Made by a program: the position numbers and the translations under genes | The notes under the pieces: model-generated | The model's database searches: none | Told to the model about the DNA's origin: nothing | What the model saw: only the letters and a program-made list of their open reading frames with translations | In this document: in pieces, positions 53,777 to 62,161 of the stretch | How the letters are laid out: every line of letters begins with the position of its first letter | Numbering within the stretch: the stretch's first letter is position 1 | From: JAFCUW01 sp049897565 | Lineage (GTDB): Bacteria; Pseudomonadota; Gammaproteobacteria; Burkholderiales; Burkholderiaceae_D | Assembly (NCBI RefSeq): GCF_049897565.1 | Contig: NZ_JAFCWM010000006.1 | Span: 62,001 to 126,000 of the forward strand | Length of the DNA stretch: 64,000 nt | Direction of reading: 5' to 3'

Positions 53777-53880
53777 GGGGTCAGACCTCGGTGCTGCTGT
53801 CAGGGGGCTGACCCCGGTTGCGTTAGCGTCTGCCCCCCACCGGGGTCTGACCCTCAACGGAAACACCCGGGTCAGACCCC
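53777..53880. repeat. Cluster of four GGGGTCAGACC-type repeat arms
   Basis: Arms: GGGGTCAGACC (53777-53787), GGGCTGACCCC (53805-53815, one mismatch), GGGGTCTGACCC (53842-53853) and GGGTCAGACCCC (53869-53880). The last two are a perfect inverted pair of 12 bases with a 15-base loop; the first two make a slightly imperfect hairpin. The cluster fills most of the gap between the coiled-coil gene and the binding-protein gene and ends 22 bases before the latter's ATG. Confidence 0.88.
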
Positions 53881-53902
53881 TCCGTCCTCGCGCCAAGGTC
53901 TC

Positions 53903-54625
53903 ATGTCTTTTCATTTTCGAACCGCGCTGTGCCTCGCGCTGCTGCTGCCCCTGTCGCTCCGCGCGGCCGAGCTGGTCATCCTGGTCGACACCGCCACCGA
54001 AATGCCGATGGCGCGTTTTCGCAACTTCCAGCTGATCGAGGGCATGCACAAGGATGTCGGCGAAGCGCTCGCCGGCGCGCTCGGGCGCGAGCCGCGCTTC
54101 GTGGCGCTGCCGCGCAAGCGCATCGTCGGCGCCCTCAGCAGCGGCATGGCCGACGTGCTGTGCGGCTACATTCCCGAGTGGCTCGACGGCACCTTTCCCT
54201 GGAGCCAGCCGTTCGTGCCGCTGGTCGAAGTGGTCATCACCAGCCGCGCCTTCCCGCGCGCGCGCTTGCTGGCGGACCTGCGCGGCGAGCCGATCGGCAC
54301 TGTGTTCGGCTATACCTACCCGGATCTCGAGCGCGCGCTCGGCAGCGATTTTGTCCGCGCCGACGGCCCCAGCACGGACCTGAACCTGCGCAAGCTGAGC
54401 CTGGGGCGGCTGCACCACATGGTCACCAGCAAGCACCTGATCGATTACCGGATGAAGCTGGCCGATCCGCCGCTGGCGCTGCATCCGCCGCTGGTGGTCA
54501 AGCACTACCTGACCGGCTGTGCGCTGTCGCCGAAGGGCGCCGTTTCGCCGGCCCAGATGGAGCGCGCCGTGGCCCAGCTGCAGCGCGACGGCACCATCAC
54601 CGCCATCATGGCGCGCTACCAGTAA
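53903..54625 (+). CDS. Periplasmic substrate-binding protein (SBP_bac_3 type)
   Basis: A 240-residue family 3 solute-binding protein. Signal peptide MSFHFRTALCLALLLPLSLRA (cleavage near 21). The mature part has a short first lobe (ELVILVDTATEMPMARF), GMHKDVGEALAGALG and, in the second lobe, GEPIGTVFGYTYPDLE. No ABC permease or ATPase genes are nearby, so it may be an orphan receptor-like protein rather than a transporter subunit. The ligand (amino-acid-like) is not evident. An AAGG site precedes the ATG. Confidence 0.82.
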   Translation: MSFHFRTALCLALLLPLSLRAAELVILVDTATEMPMARFRNFQLIEGMHKDVGEALAGALGREPRFVALPRKRIVGALSSGMADVLCGYIPEWLDGTFPWSQPFVPLVEVVITSRAFPRARLLADLRGEPIGTVFGYTYPDLERALGSDFVRADGPSTDLNLRKLSLGRLHHMVTSKHLIDYRMKLADPPLALHPPLVVKHYLTGCALSPKGAVSPAQMERAVAQLQRDGTITAIMARYQ

Positions 54626-55003
54626 TTACTGCTGCAGCGTGACTTTCTCGATGAAGTATTCGGTCTCGCCGAAGCAGGCGCTCGGCACGCCCTTGTGCTG
54701 CGAGTACGTCAGGTTGACGCGCTTGCCCATCGCCGCCATCAGCTGCTTGGCGACGAGGTCGTCGCGCACCGAAAACCCGAAGCGCTCGGGGATTGCGCCG
54801 GGCATGCTGGTGAGCAGGATTTCGCCTTCCCAGGTCTTGCAGATCCAGCCCTTGCGCGAAAACTTCTGCAGGTAGCCGGCGCGTTCGCCTTCGGCGTACG
54901 ACACCTGCAGCGTGATCCAGGCGTAGGCGGCGAAGATTGCTACCGCGGCGGCAAGCACCGCCAGCAGGATGAGGGGCAAGCGTTTCGGACGGTTCATGGG
55001 CAT
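54626..55003 (-). CDS. Conserved small membrane-anchored protein, unknown
   Basis: A 125-residue protein with one N-terminal membrane segment (about 10-30, LPLILLAVLAAAVAIFAAYAW) and a periplasmic-side domain with two Cys (WICKTWEGEILL and SACFGETEYFIEKV) that could form a disulfide. I know the type as a widespread Burkholderiales hypothetical protein but not its function. The start MPMNRPKRL at 55003 is supported by a GAGA site; a start at 54997 is also possible. Its stop lies against the convergent binding-protein gene's stop. Confidence 0.75.
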   Translation of the reverse strand: MPMNRPKRLPLILLAVLAAAVAIFAAYAWITLQVSYAEGERAGYLQKFSRKGWICKTWEGEILLTSMPGAIPERFGFSVRDDLVAKQLMAAMGKRVNLTYSQHKGVPSACFGETEYFIEKVTLQQ

Positions 55004-55063
55004 ATTCTCGCGGTGGATGAAGGGCGCGCCCATTCTGCCATGATCGTGGCAATAGTCAAACCA

Positions 55064-56137
55064 TTAAGGACAGGCGCACTCCGCCTCGTCGCCTGCCTCC
55101 GCCTCTTCGCGCGCCATCCGCTTGCTGTGGCGCACGGACGACCACAGCGACACGCCGATGAAGGCGACGCCGGACAGGCCGGTGAACCACTCGGCAATGT
55201 GATACTCGACGCTGGCGAACATGATCAGCGCCAGGATGCCGATCGCGTAGTGGGCGCCGTGCTCGAGATACACGAATTCGTCGAGCGTGCCGCGGTACAC
55301 CATATAGACGGTGAGCGAGCGCACGAACATCGCGCCGATGGCCAGCCCCAGCATGATGATGACGACATCGTTGGTAATGGCAAAGGCGCCGATCACGCCG
55401 TCGAAGCTGAACGAGGCGTCCAGCACTTCGAGGTACAGAAAGCCGCCGATCGAGCCTTGCGAGACGGCCTTGCCGAGCGCGGCGCCTTCGCCTTCCTTTT
55501 GTTCCAGCAGGCCGCTGATCCAGTCGACGCCGATGTACACCAGCACCCCGACGGTGCCGGAAATGATGACCGCCAGCTTGCGCGCCGGTGGCACCATCGT
55601 CATGCAGAAGTACACCGCGACCAGGGTCAGCAGCACGGCCAGGCCCTCGGTGCCGTACTGGCCGACCTTGCGTTCGATCCAGCCGAGCCAGTGCAGTTCC
55701 TTGTCGTCGCTGAACAGGAAGTTGAGGAACACCAGCAGCAGGAAGGCGCCGCCGAAGGCCGACACTTCGGCGTGGTGTTCGACCAGGTGGCGCGAATATT
55801 CGGCCGGCGTGTTGATCGCCATGTTCCACACGTCGACCAGACCGAGGCCCGTGGCGGCGGCCACGATCACCAGCGGGAACACCAGCCGCATGCCGAATAC
55901 CGCCACCAGGATGCCGACGGTAAGAAACAGCTTGCGCCAAAATTCGTTCCAGTGGCGCAGCACGGTGGCGTTGACCACCGCGTTGTCGAACGACAGCGAC
56001 ACTTCGAGCACGCCGAGCACGCCGGTAATCCACAGCGCCTGCAGCATGGCGCCGGTGCCGCCGCGCGAATACCCCCACCAGCCAGCGAGCGCCATGAGGA
56101 TGACGGTGACCCCGATCGACAGCCTGAAATGGCGCAT
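55064..56137 (-). CDS. DUF475 family (TerC-like) membrane protein
   Basis: A 357-residue integral membrane protein of the DUF475 group, related to TerC. About 8-9 hydrophobic segments. Two repeats each have an acidic, Asn/Asp-bearing motif in a helix: GVLEVSLSFDNAVVNATVL and LEVLDASFSFDGVIGAFAIT; in TerC-type proteins these lie in the membrane and may bind a cation. The C-terminus is acidic/basic and cytoplasmic. Linked to tellurite resistance or metal stress in some bacteria, but no ter genes are near. Confidence 0.9.
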   Translation of the reverse strand: MRHFRLSIGVTVILMALAGWWGYSRGGTGAMLQALWITGVLGVLEVSLSFDNAVVNATVLRHWNEFWRKLFLTVGILVAVFGMRLVFPLVIVAAATGLGLVDVWNMAINTPAEYSRHLVEHHAEVSAFGGAFLLLVFLNFLFSDDKELHWLGWIERKVGQYGTEGLAVLLTLVAVYFCMTMVPPARKLAVIISGTVGVLVYIGVDWISGLLEQKEGEGAALGKAVSQGSIGGFLYLEVLDASFSFDGVIGAFAITNDVVIIMLGLAIGAMFVRSLTVYMVYRGTLDEFVYLEHGAHYAIGILALIMFASVEYHIAEWFTGLSGVAFIGVSLWSSVRHSKRMAREEAEAGDEAECACP

Positions 56138-56288
56138 GCTTTCCCTTTAATTGGTTGAAATGCCACAGTGATCGTGAGTTTAACGCGACTTGGCCCGGTC
56201 GCGGCGCGTTCGCGGTCGCCGCCGTGGCGGGCTTCTGCGATAATTCTCCACGGCATTTTCGATACACAGCGGCATTTAGGATCACACG

Positions 56289-56708
56289 ATGGACATTTCT
56301 TACCTTGTCACCCCCTTCATCACCTGGCTGGTGGTCGGCCCGATCAAGTTCCTGATCACCAGCGTGCGCCAGCGCCGGCTCGCCTTCGACCTGGTCGGCA
56401 ATGGCGGCTTTCCGAGCAACCACAGCGCCGTCGTCACCAGCATGGCGACCCTGATCGCGCTGCGCGAAGGCATCGACCACCCGGCGTTCGGCGTGGCCGT
56501 CACGCTCGCCTTCATCGTCATGGTCGACGCCAACAGCCTGCGCCAGCACGTCGGCCGCCAGGCCGCGGCGATCAACCGGCTGGCCGCCGGCGCGGCGCCA
56601 AAGCCGCTGCGCGAGCGGATGGGCCACACCTTGGTCGAGATCGGCGGCGGCATCTGCACCGGCATCGCCGTCGGTTTCGCCATCAACGCAGTGGCAGGGG
56701 CCCTGTAA
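56289..56708 (+). CDS. Divergent PAP2 family membrane protein
   Basis: A 139-residue protein of the divergent PAP2 (DUF212) family, related to acid phosphatases. Hydrophobic segments at about 5-25, 65-85 and 115-135. The motif GGFPSNHSAVVTSMATLIALREGID resembles the phosphatase signature (PSxHS), and DANSLRQHVGRQA contains the second basic/His block. Possible lipid phosphatase. Gene spacing of 151 bases from the divergent DUF475 gene. Confidence 0.85.
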   Translation: MDISYLVTPFITWLVVGPIKFLITSVRQRRLAFDLVGNGGFPSNHSAVVTSMATLIALREGIDHPAFGVAVTLAFIVMVDANSLRQHVGRQAAAINRLAAGAAPKPLRERMGHTLVEIGGGICTGIAVGFAINAVAGAL

Positions 56709-56897
56709 CAGCGCCGAAGTTGCGCCATTTCATCAGCCGGAAATGCAGTTCGTCGCCTCCCAACGCATTTCATCCCTACAAATCGGCAGGCCGAATCGCG
56801 CCGATTGACTGGTCCATACGGCTCAAGGATACTGTGCCGCTGATGATTCGTCGTGCCGCTGTCACGTGTTAAAAAATTAATATTTCCGGAGAATACA

Positions 56898-58037
56898 ATG
56901 CTGCGTAAAACCATGCTCGTCCTCGCTATCGCCTCGGCGCTGGTTGCCTGCAGTAAGGCAGCGAAGGACGCCAAGCCAGGCGCCGACGCCAAGGCGGTCC
57001 AGTTGCAGATTGCTCCGGAAGACTTGCTGACGGTGCGCAGCAACGCGCTCGCCTCCGGCCCGGTCATCACCGGCTCGGTACAGCCCGAGCGCAAGGCCGA
57101 CCTGCGCGCCGAGGTGTCGGCCGTGGTGCTGCAAGTGCTGAAGGAAAACGGCGAGCAGGTCAGGCGCGGCGACGTGCTGGTCAAGCTCGACGAAGCGGCG
57201 ATCCGCGACAGCCTCGGTTCGGCCGAGCAGGCCGCGCGCGCGTCGAGCCAGGCGTTCGAGCAGGCCGAGCGCCAGGTCGAGCGACTCAAGACGCTGCGCG
57301 CGTCCGGCATGACGTCGCTGCAGGCGCTTGACGAAGCCGAAACGCGCCGCAACAACGCTCAGAGCGACGTGGCGGCCGCGCGCACCCGCGCCGTGCTGGC
57401 CCGCCAGCAGCTGCAGCGCACCCTGGTGCGCGCGCCGTTTGATGGCGTCGTGGCCGACCGCAAGGTATCGGCCGGCGACACCGCCGCCATCGGCAAGGAA
57501 CTGCTCAAGGTGCTCGATCCGACCAGCATGCGCTTCGAAGGGCGCGTCTCGGCCGATCGCATCAGCGCCGTCAAGGTCGGCCAGCCGGTCAGCTTCCGCA
57601 TCAATGGCTACACCGGCCAGGAATTTCGCGGCGTCGTCAGGCGCATCGACCCGATCGCCAACGAAGTCACGCGCCAGGTCGAAGTGCTGGTCGGGTTTGC
57701 CACCGGCGCCCAGCCGAAGGTGGCCGGCCTGTACGGCGAAGGGCGCATCGAAGCCGACAGCGTCGCCGCGCTGATGCTGCCGGAAGGGGCGCTGATGCGC
57801 GCCGGCGACAAGGCCTACGCCTGGCGCATGAAGGACAAGACGCTGTCGAAGGTCGACCTGGTGATCGGCACGCGCGACCCGCGCACCGGCAACTACGAAG
57901 TGCGCCAGGGCCTGGCCGCCGGCGACACCGTCATGCGCAACCCGAGTTCGAGCTACAAGGACGGCCAGAAGGTCGAGATGGCGCCGGCCCGTGTGGCCGC
58001 GGCGCCCGCCGCCAGCGCCGCCGTGCAGGGGAAATAA
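56898..58037 (+). CDS. RND efflux periplasmic adaptor (lipoprotein)
   Basis: Membrane-fusion protein of a tripartite RND system, 379 residues. A lipoprotein signal with lipobox LVAC (Cys near 18) anchors it in the inner membrane. Domain order is: barrel-sandwich hybrid half (PERKADLRAEVSAVVLQVLKENGEQVRRGDVLVKLDE), a short coiled coil (about 110-165, LGSAEQAARASSQAFEQAERQVERL), the second lipoyl half (TLVRAPFDGVVADRKVSAGDT) and a beta-barrel (FRINGYTGQEFRGVVRRIDP). It starts 3 bases before the pump's start region and is co-transcribed with it. Confidence 0.93.
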   Translation: MLRKTMLVLAIASALVACSKAAKDAKPGADAKAVQLQIAPEDLLTVRSNALASGPVITGSVQPERKADLRAEVSAVVLQVLKENGEQVRRGDVLVKLDEAAIRDSLGSAEQAARASSQAFEQAERQVERLKTLRASGMTSLQALDEAETRRNNAQSDVAAARTRAVLARQQLQRTLVRAPFDGVVADRKVSAGDTAAIGKELLKVLDPTSMRFEGRVSADRISAVKVGQPVSFRINGYTGQEFRGVVRRIDPIANEVTRQVEVLVGFATGAQPKVAGLYGEGRIEADSVAALMLPEGALMRAGDKAYAWRMKDKTLSKVDLVIGTRDPRTGNYEVRQGLAAGDTVMRNPSSSYKDGQKVEMAPARVAAAPAASAAVQGK

Positions 58038-58040
58038 GCC

Positions 58041-61000
58041 ATGTTCCTTTCCGACTTTAGCGTCCGCAAGCCGGTCGCGACGATTGTCCTGATCCTCGCC
58101 ATCATGGCGCTGGGCCTGATGGCCCTGACGAAATTGCGCGTCAACCAGGAGCCGGACGTCGAGGCGCCGATGCTGTTCGTCAGTATTCCGTATCCGGGCG
58201 CCTCGCCCGACACTGTCGAACGCGAAATCATCAACCGCATCGAAAAGCCGCTGCTGGCCATTGCCGGCGTCGAGAAGATCGACAGCTTCATGAACGAGGG
58301 CAGCGCCGGCGTGCAGATCGAGTTCGCCTTCAAGAAGAACCTGATCGAAGCGTCCGACGAAGTGCGCAACGTCATCAGCAGCGTGCGCTACAAGCTGCCG
58401 ACCGAAATGCGCGAGCCGATCATCACGCGCTGGGATTCGTCGGCGCAGCCGATCATGAACATGGCGCTGTCGTCGAACAGCCTGACCCATGCCGAACTGT
58501 CGCGCCTGGCCGAAGATACGCTGGCCGACCGCTTCCGCGCCATCGATGGCGTGTCCAACGTCAGCGTCGGCGGCGCCCTGCGGCGCGAGCTGTCGGTGCT
58601 GCTGCGCGCGGAAAAACTGCGCGAGTACAACGTGTCCGTCGGCGACGTTGTCAACGCGCTGCGCACCCAGAACACCAATGCGCCGGTTGGCAAGGTGCGC
58701 GGCGCGCTCGATGAAAAGAGCATCCGCCTGGTCGGGCGCATCGAGTCGCCCGAGGAATTCCAGCAGGTCGTCGTCAAGCGCCGCGGCGAGGAGGTCGTGC
58801 GGCTGGCGCAAGTTGCCCAGATCAAGGATGATTTCGCCGAAATCAGCAGCTTCTCGATCCGCAGCGGCAAGCCGAACGTCAGTATCCAGGTGGCGCGCTC
58901 GCGCGACGCGTCGACCGTGTCGGTGGCCAAGGACGTGCGCGAACTGGTCAAGAGCCTCGAGAAGGAGATGCCAAAGGGCACCAAGCTCGAAGTGACCCGC
59001 GATGGCGGCGACAACGCCCAGAAGAGCCTGAACAACGTCATCGAGTCGCTGGTGCTCGGCGCCGTGCTGACCATTTTCGTCGTGTATGCCTTCCTCAACT
59101 CGTGGCGCTCGACCTTGATCACGGCGCTGTCGCTGCCGACCTCGGTGATCGCCGCCTTCATCGCCGTCTGGCTGTGCGGCTTCACATTGAACTTCATGAC
59201 CTTGCTCGGCCTGTCGCTGGCGATCGGCGTGCTGATCGATGACGCCATCGTGGTGCGCGAAAACATCGTGCGCCACATGCAGATGGGCTCGGACCGCCGC
59301 ACCGCCGCGCTCGAAGGCACCGCCGAGATCGGCCTGGCGGTGGCCGCCACGACGTTCTCGATCATCGCCGTGTTCATTCCGGTCGCCTTCATGCCGGGCA
59401 TGCCGGGCGAGTGGTTCCGCCCGTTCGCGCTGACGGTGACGTGCTCGGTGCTGGTCAGCCTGGGCATTTCGTTTACGCTCGACCCGATGCTGTCGGCCTA
59501 CTGGGGCGACCCGGTCGACCACCACACGGCGCCGAAGACGGGCCTGTCGCGCGTGCTGCAGCGCTTTAACGACTGGTTCGACCACCAGGCCGGCCGTTAC
59601 GGCAACGTGATTGCCTGGGCGCTGCACCACCGCATCTGGATGGCGATCATCGCCGGCGGCACGCTGGTGGCCGCCATCGTGTTGCAGGTCACCATCGGCG
59701 GCTTCGGCTTCATGCCGGCGTCCGATTCGGGCATGCTGATGATCGACGTGCGCACGCCGTCGTCGTCGTCGATCGACTACGGCCGCCTGAAGATGGAGAA
59801 GGTCGCCGAGATCGCCCGCACCTTGCCGGAAACGAAGGACACCAACAGCAACATCAGTGCCAGCGGCGGCCGCGTGTATGTCGACATCGACAAGCGCGCC
59901 ACCCGCAAGCGCAGCGCCAAGGAAGTCGCGGCCGATCTGCGCGAGCGGATCCGCCCGGTGGTCGGCGCCGAATTCGTCGTCATCGACGACCTGAGCGGTG
60001 GCGCGCGCAAGCCGGTGCAGATCGACTTCACCGGTCCCGACTCGCGCAAGCTGCTTGAAATTACCAACGCCTACATGGAGAAGCTGCGCCAGGTGCCAGG
60101 CGCCGTCGACGTCGGCCTGTCGGAGCAGGATCCGAAAAACGAGTTGCGGATCGAACTCAATCGCGGCCTGGCCAACTCGATGGGCATTTCCGTCAACGAC
60201 GCCGCGCAGGCGTTGCGGGTGGCGTTTGCCGGCGTCGAGGTAGGCGACTGGGTCGACCCGACCGGCGAGACGCGCGACGTTGCCGTGCGCCTGCATCCGG
60301 ACGACCGGGTCAGCGCCGAGAACATCGAGCGCCTGCCGATCGCCGTCACCGGCACCACGCAGATGGTCCCGCTCGACCAGATCGCCACTGTGACCATGGG
60401 CAAGGGGCCGTCGCGGATCCAGCATACCGACGGCATGCGCACCATTTCGGTGTCGGCCAACGCGCAGGGCCGTTCGACCGGCGAAGTCACCAGCGACGCG
60501 ATGAAGCTGGCCAAGGCGTTCGACTACCCGCCAGGCTACGGCCTGAAGCTGGGCGGCGCCGGCAAGAACCAGCAGGAGTTGTTTACCGGAATGATCATCG
60601 CGCTGCTGTCGGGCATCGGCCTGATGTACCTGATCCTGGTGATGCAGTTCAGCTCGTTCACCGCGCCGCTGGCGGTGATGATGTCGCTGCCGCTGTCGCT
60701 GATCGGCGTCGTGGTGGCGCTGTTGATCACCGGTAGCACCATTAATCTGATGAGCCTGATCGGCATCATCATGCTGATGGGCCTGGTGGCGAAGAACGCC
60801 ATTCTGCTGCTCGACGCGGCGCGCAAGCGCGAGGCCGAAGGCTACGGGCGTGAAGACGCGCTGATGGAAGCGGGCCGCATGCGCTTGCGGCCGATCCTGA
60901 TGACCACCTTCGCGCTGATCGCCGGCATGTTCCCGGTCGCGCTGGGCCTCGGCGAAGGCGGCGAGTTCTACCGACCGCTGGCGATCGCCATCATTGGCGG

Positions 61001-61283
61001 GACCATCACGTCGACTATCCTGACCTTGCTGGTCGTGCCGACCTTCTACGACAGCATCGAGATCTCGCGCGACCGCATGGTGGCCAAGTTCAAGCGCCGT
61101 GCCGCGCGCATGAACCCGGTGCTCGCTTTCTTCCAGACCTTTGTCGAGGCGATCCTGACGCTGGTGTTCGTGCGCCTGATCTTCCGCAGCATCATGTGGT
61201 TGTTCCGCAAGGTGACCGGCCGCGGCCGCCGTCCGCTGGCGGCGCCGGGCGTGACGCCGGTGGTCGCCCTCGACAAGCATTGA
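58041..61283 (+). CDS. RND efflux pump permease
   Basis: A 1080-residue inner-membrane resistance-nodulation-division transporter: 12 helices and two large periplasmic loops (about 35-330 and 565-860). The proton-relay Asp pair is in GVLIDDAIVVREN, and a Lys in the last relay helix appears in GLVAKNAILLLDAARKREAEG. The long N-terminal pattern (PVATIVLILAIMALGLMALTKLRVNQEPDV) fits AcrB-like drug pumps. No outer-membrane factor or TetR regulator is in the window, so TolC-type partners must be encoded elsewhere. Substrates cannot be told. Confidence 0.95.
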   Translation: MFLSDFSVRKPVATIVLILAIMALGLMALTKLRVNQEPDVEAPMLFVSIPYPGASPDTVEREIINRIEKPLLAIAGVEKIDSFMNEGSAGVQIEFAFKKNLIEASDEVRNVISSVRYKLPTEMREPIITRWDSSAQPIMNMALSSNSLTHAELSRLAEDTLADRFRAIDGVSNVSVGGALRRELSVLLRAEKLREYNVSVGDVVNALRTQNTNAPVGKVRGALDEKSIRLVGRIESPEEFQQVVVKRRGEEVVRLAQVAQIKDDFAEISSFSIRSGKPNVSIQVARSRDASTVSVAKDVRELVKSLEKEMPKGTKLEVTRDGGDNAQKSLNNVIESLVLGAVLTIFVVYAFLNSWRSTLITALSLPTSVIAAFIAVWLCGFTLNFMTLLGLSLAIGVLIDDAIVVRENIVRHMQMGSDRRTAALEGTAEIGLAVAATTFSIIAVFIPVAFMPGMPGEWFRPFALTVTCSVLVSLGISFTLDPMLSAYWGDPVDHHTAPKTGLSRVLQRFNDWFDHQAGRYGNVIAWALHHRIWMAIIAGGTLVAAIVLQVTIGGFGFMPASDSGMLMIDVRTPSSSSIDYGRLKMEKVAEIARTLPETKDTNSNISASGGRVYVDIDKRATRKRSAKEVAADLRERIRPVVGAEFVVIDDLSGGARKPVQIDFTGPDSRKLLEITNAYMEKLRQVPGAVDVGLSEQDPKNELRIELNRGLANSMGISVNDAAQALRVAFAGVEVGDWVDPTGETRDVAVRLHPDDRVSAENIERLPIAVTGTTQMVPLDQIATVTMGKGPSRIQHTDGMRTISVSANAQGRSTGEVTSDAMKLAKAFDYPPGYGLKLGGAGKNQQELFTGMIIALLSGIGLMYLILVMQFSSFTAPLAVMMSLPLSLIGVVVALLITGSTINLMSLIGIIMLMGLVAKNAILLLDAARKREAEGYGREDALMEAGRMRLRPILMTTFALIAGMFPVALGLGEGGEFYRPLAIAIIGGTITSTILTLLVVPTFYDSIEISRDRMVAKFKRRAARMNPVLAFFQTFVEAILTLVFVRLIFRSIMWLFRKVTGRGRRPLAAPGVTPVVALDKH

Positions 61284-61353
61284 CTCTAGCGATGCCGGCA
61301 GTCACGCCGGCATCGCCCATATGGAAACGCGTGCTTGGAGCATTGCAGCAGAC

Positions 61354-61378
61354 AGGCCCGCTTGACGCGGGCCTTCTT
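61354..61378 (+). terminator. Intrinsic terminator of the RND operon
   Basis: GGCCCGC (61355-61361) and GCGGGCC (61367-61373) form a stem around TTGAC, followed by TTCTTGT. It lies about 70 bases after the pump stop. Confidence 0.75.
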
Positions 61379-61408
61379 GTCATGCAGCGAGCCCGTTTGC
61401 GTCGGCAG

Positions 61409-61885
61409 TTAGCGCGACGGTGGCGTCGTGCTTGGCGTCGTCCCGCTGCCGGTGCCGCTCGGCGTGGTGGTCGAGTCGCTCGGCGAGGTGCCCGAGGTGC
61501 CGGAAGTGCCCGAGGTGCCGGAAGTACCCGAGGTGCCGCCGGTGCCCGAAGTACCGGAGCTGCCGCTGCCGCCGGTGCCGCCGGTGCCCGACGTGCCGCC
61601 AGTACCCGACGTGCCGCCAGTACCCGACGTGCCGCCAGTACCTGAAGTGCCGCCGGTCGAGCCGCTGCCGCTGGCGCCGCTGGTGCCGGTGTCGCCGCCG
61701 CCGGTGCCGCTGGTGCCGCTGGTGCCGCTGGTGCCCGAACCCGAGCCCGACGTCGTCGCAGGCGTGGTGGCGGAGGTGTCGCCGGCTGCTCCCGGCGCGG
61801 TGTCGTTTTTCTTGCAAGCGCCGAGCATTGCAGCGAGCACGGCGGCGGAAAGGATGACTTTTGTTACGTTTGAATAAGCTTTCAT
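61409..61885 (-). CDS. Lipoprotein with Gly-Thr-Ser repeats
   Basis: A 158-residue lipoprotein: a signal peptide (VTKVILSAAVLAAMLGAC, lipobox LGAC, Cys 24) and then a mature chain made almost wholly of Gly, Thr and Ser, with runs such as GTSGTSGTSGT and repeated GTGGTS units. At DNA level an 18-base unit is repeated three times in a row (near 61591-61644). The chain is expected to be disordered and extended. A good AGGAG site precedes the ATG at 61885. No family recognised; the repeats could vary in number between strains. Confidence 0.8.
   Translation of the reverse strand: MKAYSNVTKVILSAAVLAAMLGACKKNDTAPGAAGDTSATTPATTSGSGSGTSGTSGTSGTGGGDTGTSGASGSGSTGGTSGTGGTSGTGGTSGTGGTSGTGGTGGSGSSGTSGTGGTSGTSGTSGTSGTSGTSPSDSTTTPSGTGSGTTPSTTPPSR
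61591..61644. repeat. Tandem 18-base repeats in the lipoprotein gene
   Basis: The unit CCCGACGTGCCGCCAGTA occurs three times in tandem, with looser copies of a GTGCC-rich shorter period on both sides (about 61480-61740). It codes for the GTGGTS repeats on the minus strand. Exact ends of the outer copies are approximate. Confidence 0.8.
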
Positions 61886-62161
61886 TGTTTAACTCCTCGT
61901 TCACGTCTATCTTGTGCCGCTGCGGCCTGCGATACGACATGCAGGCGAACAGCAGCGCCAGGTCAGCCCCGCAATGAGCCTGATGTAGGCCCCTTCAGGG
62001 ACCATCAGGGAACCAACGCAGCGAGACACGCGGCCCCGTTCAGTGCACGAATTCGACTGTAAAAATTAGACTTGGAACACGTCCGCCGGTTCGGCGATTC
62101 GCGCGATTGGCGTAAGTAAGGCGGCGTGGTTTGACGCACCTCAAACAAGAGGGCAAAACGG

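Noticed and set aside
53777..53880. Intrinsic terminators between the coiled-coil and binding-protein genes
   Set aside because: The hairpins share a core with two distant sites and lack T runs, so they are better called repeats.
51674..54505. 943-codon minus-strand frame opposite the coiled-coil gene
   Set aside because: Gly/Arg/Leu-rich antisense of a GC-biased repeat-like gene; no domain and no start signal.
56877..61280. 1467-codon minus-strand frame opposite the RND genes
   Set aside because: Shadow of the adaptor and pump, with low-complexity His/Asp/Arg sequence.
61591..61644. CRISPR-like repeat array
   Set aside because: The repeats are directly adjacent with no spacers and lie in a coding frame.
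61409..61877. Plus-strand Pro/Val-rich frame opposite the GTS lipoprotein
   Set aside because: The minus frame has a proper lipobox and ribosome-binding site; the plus frame has neither.
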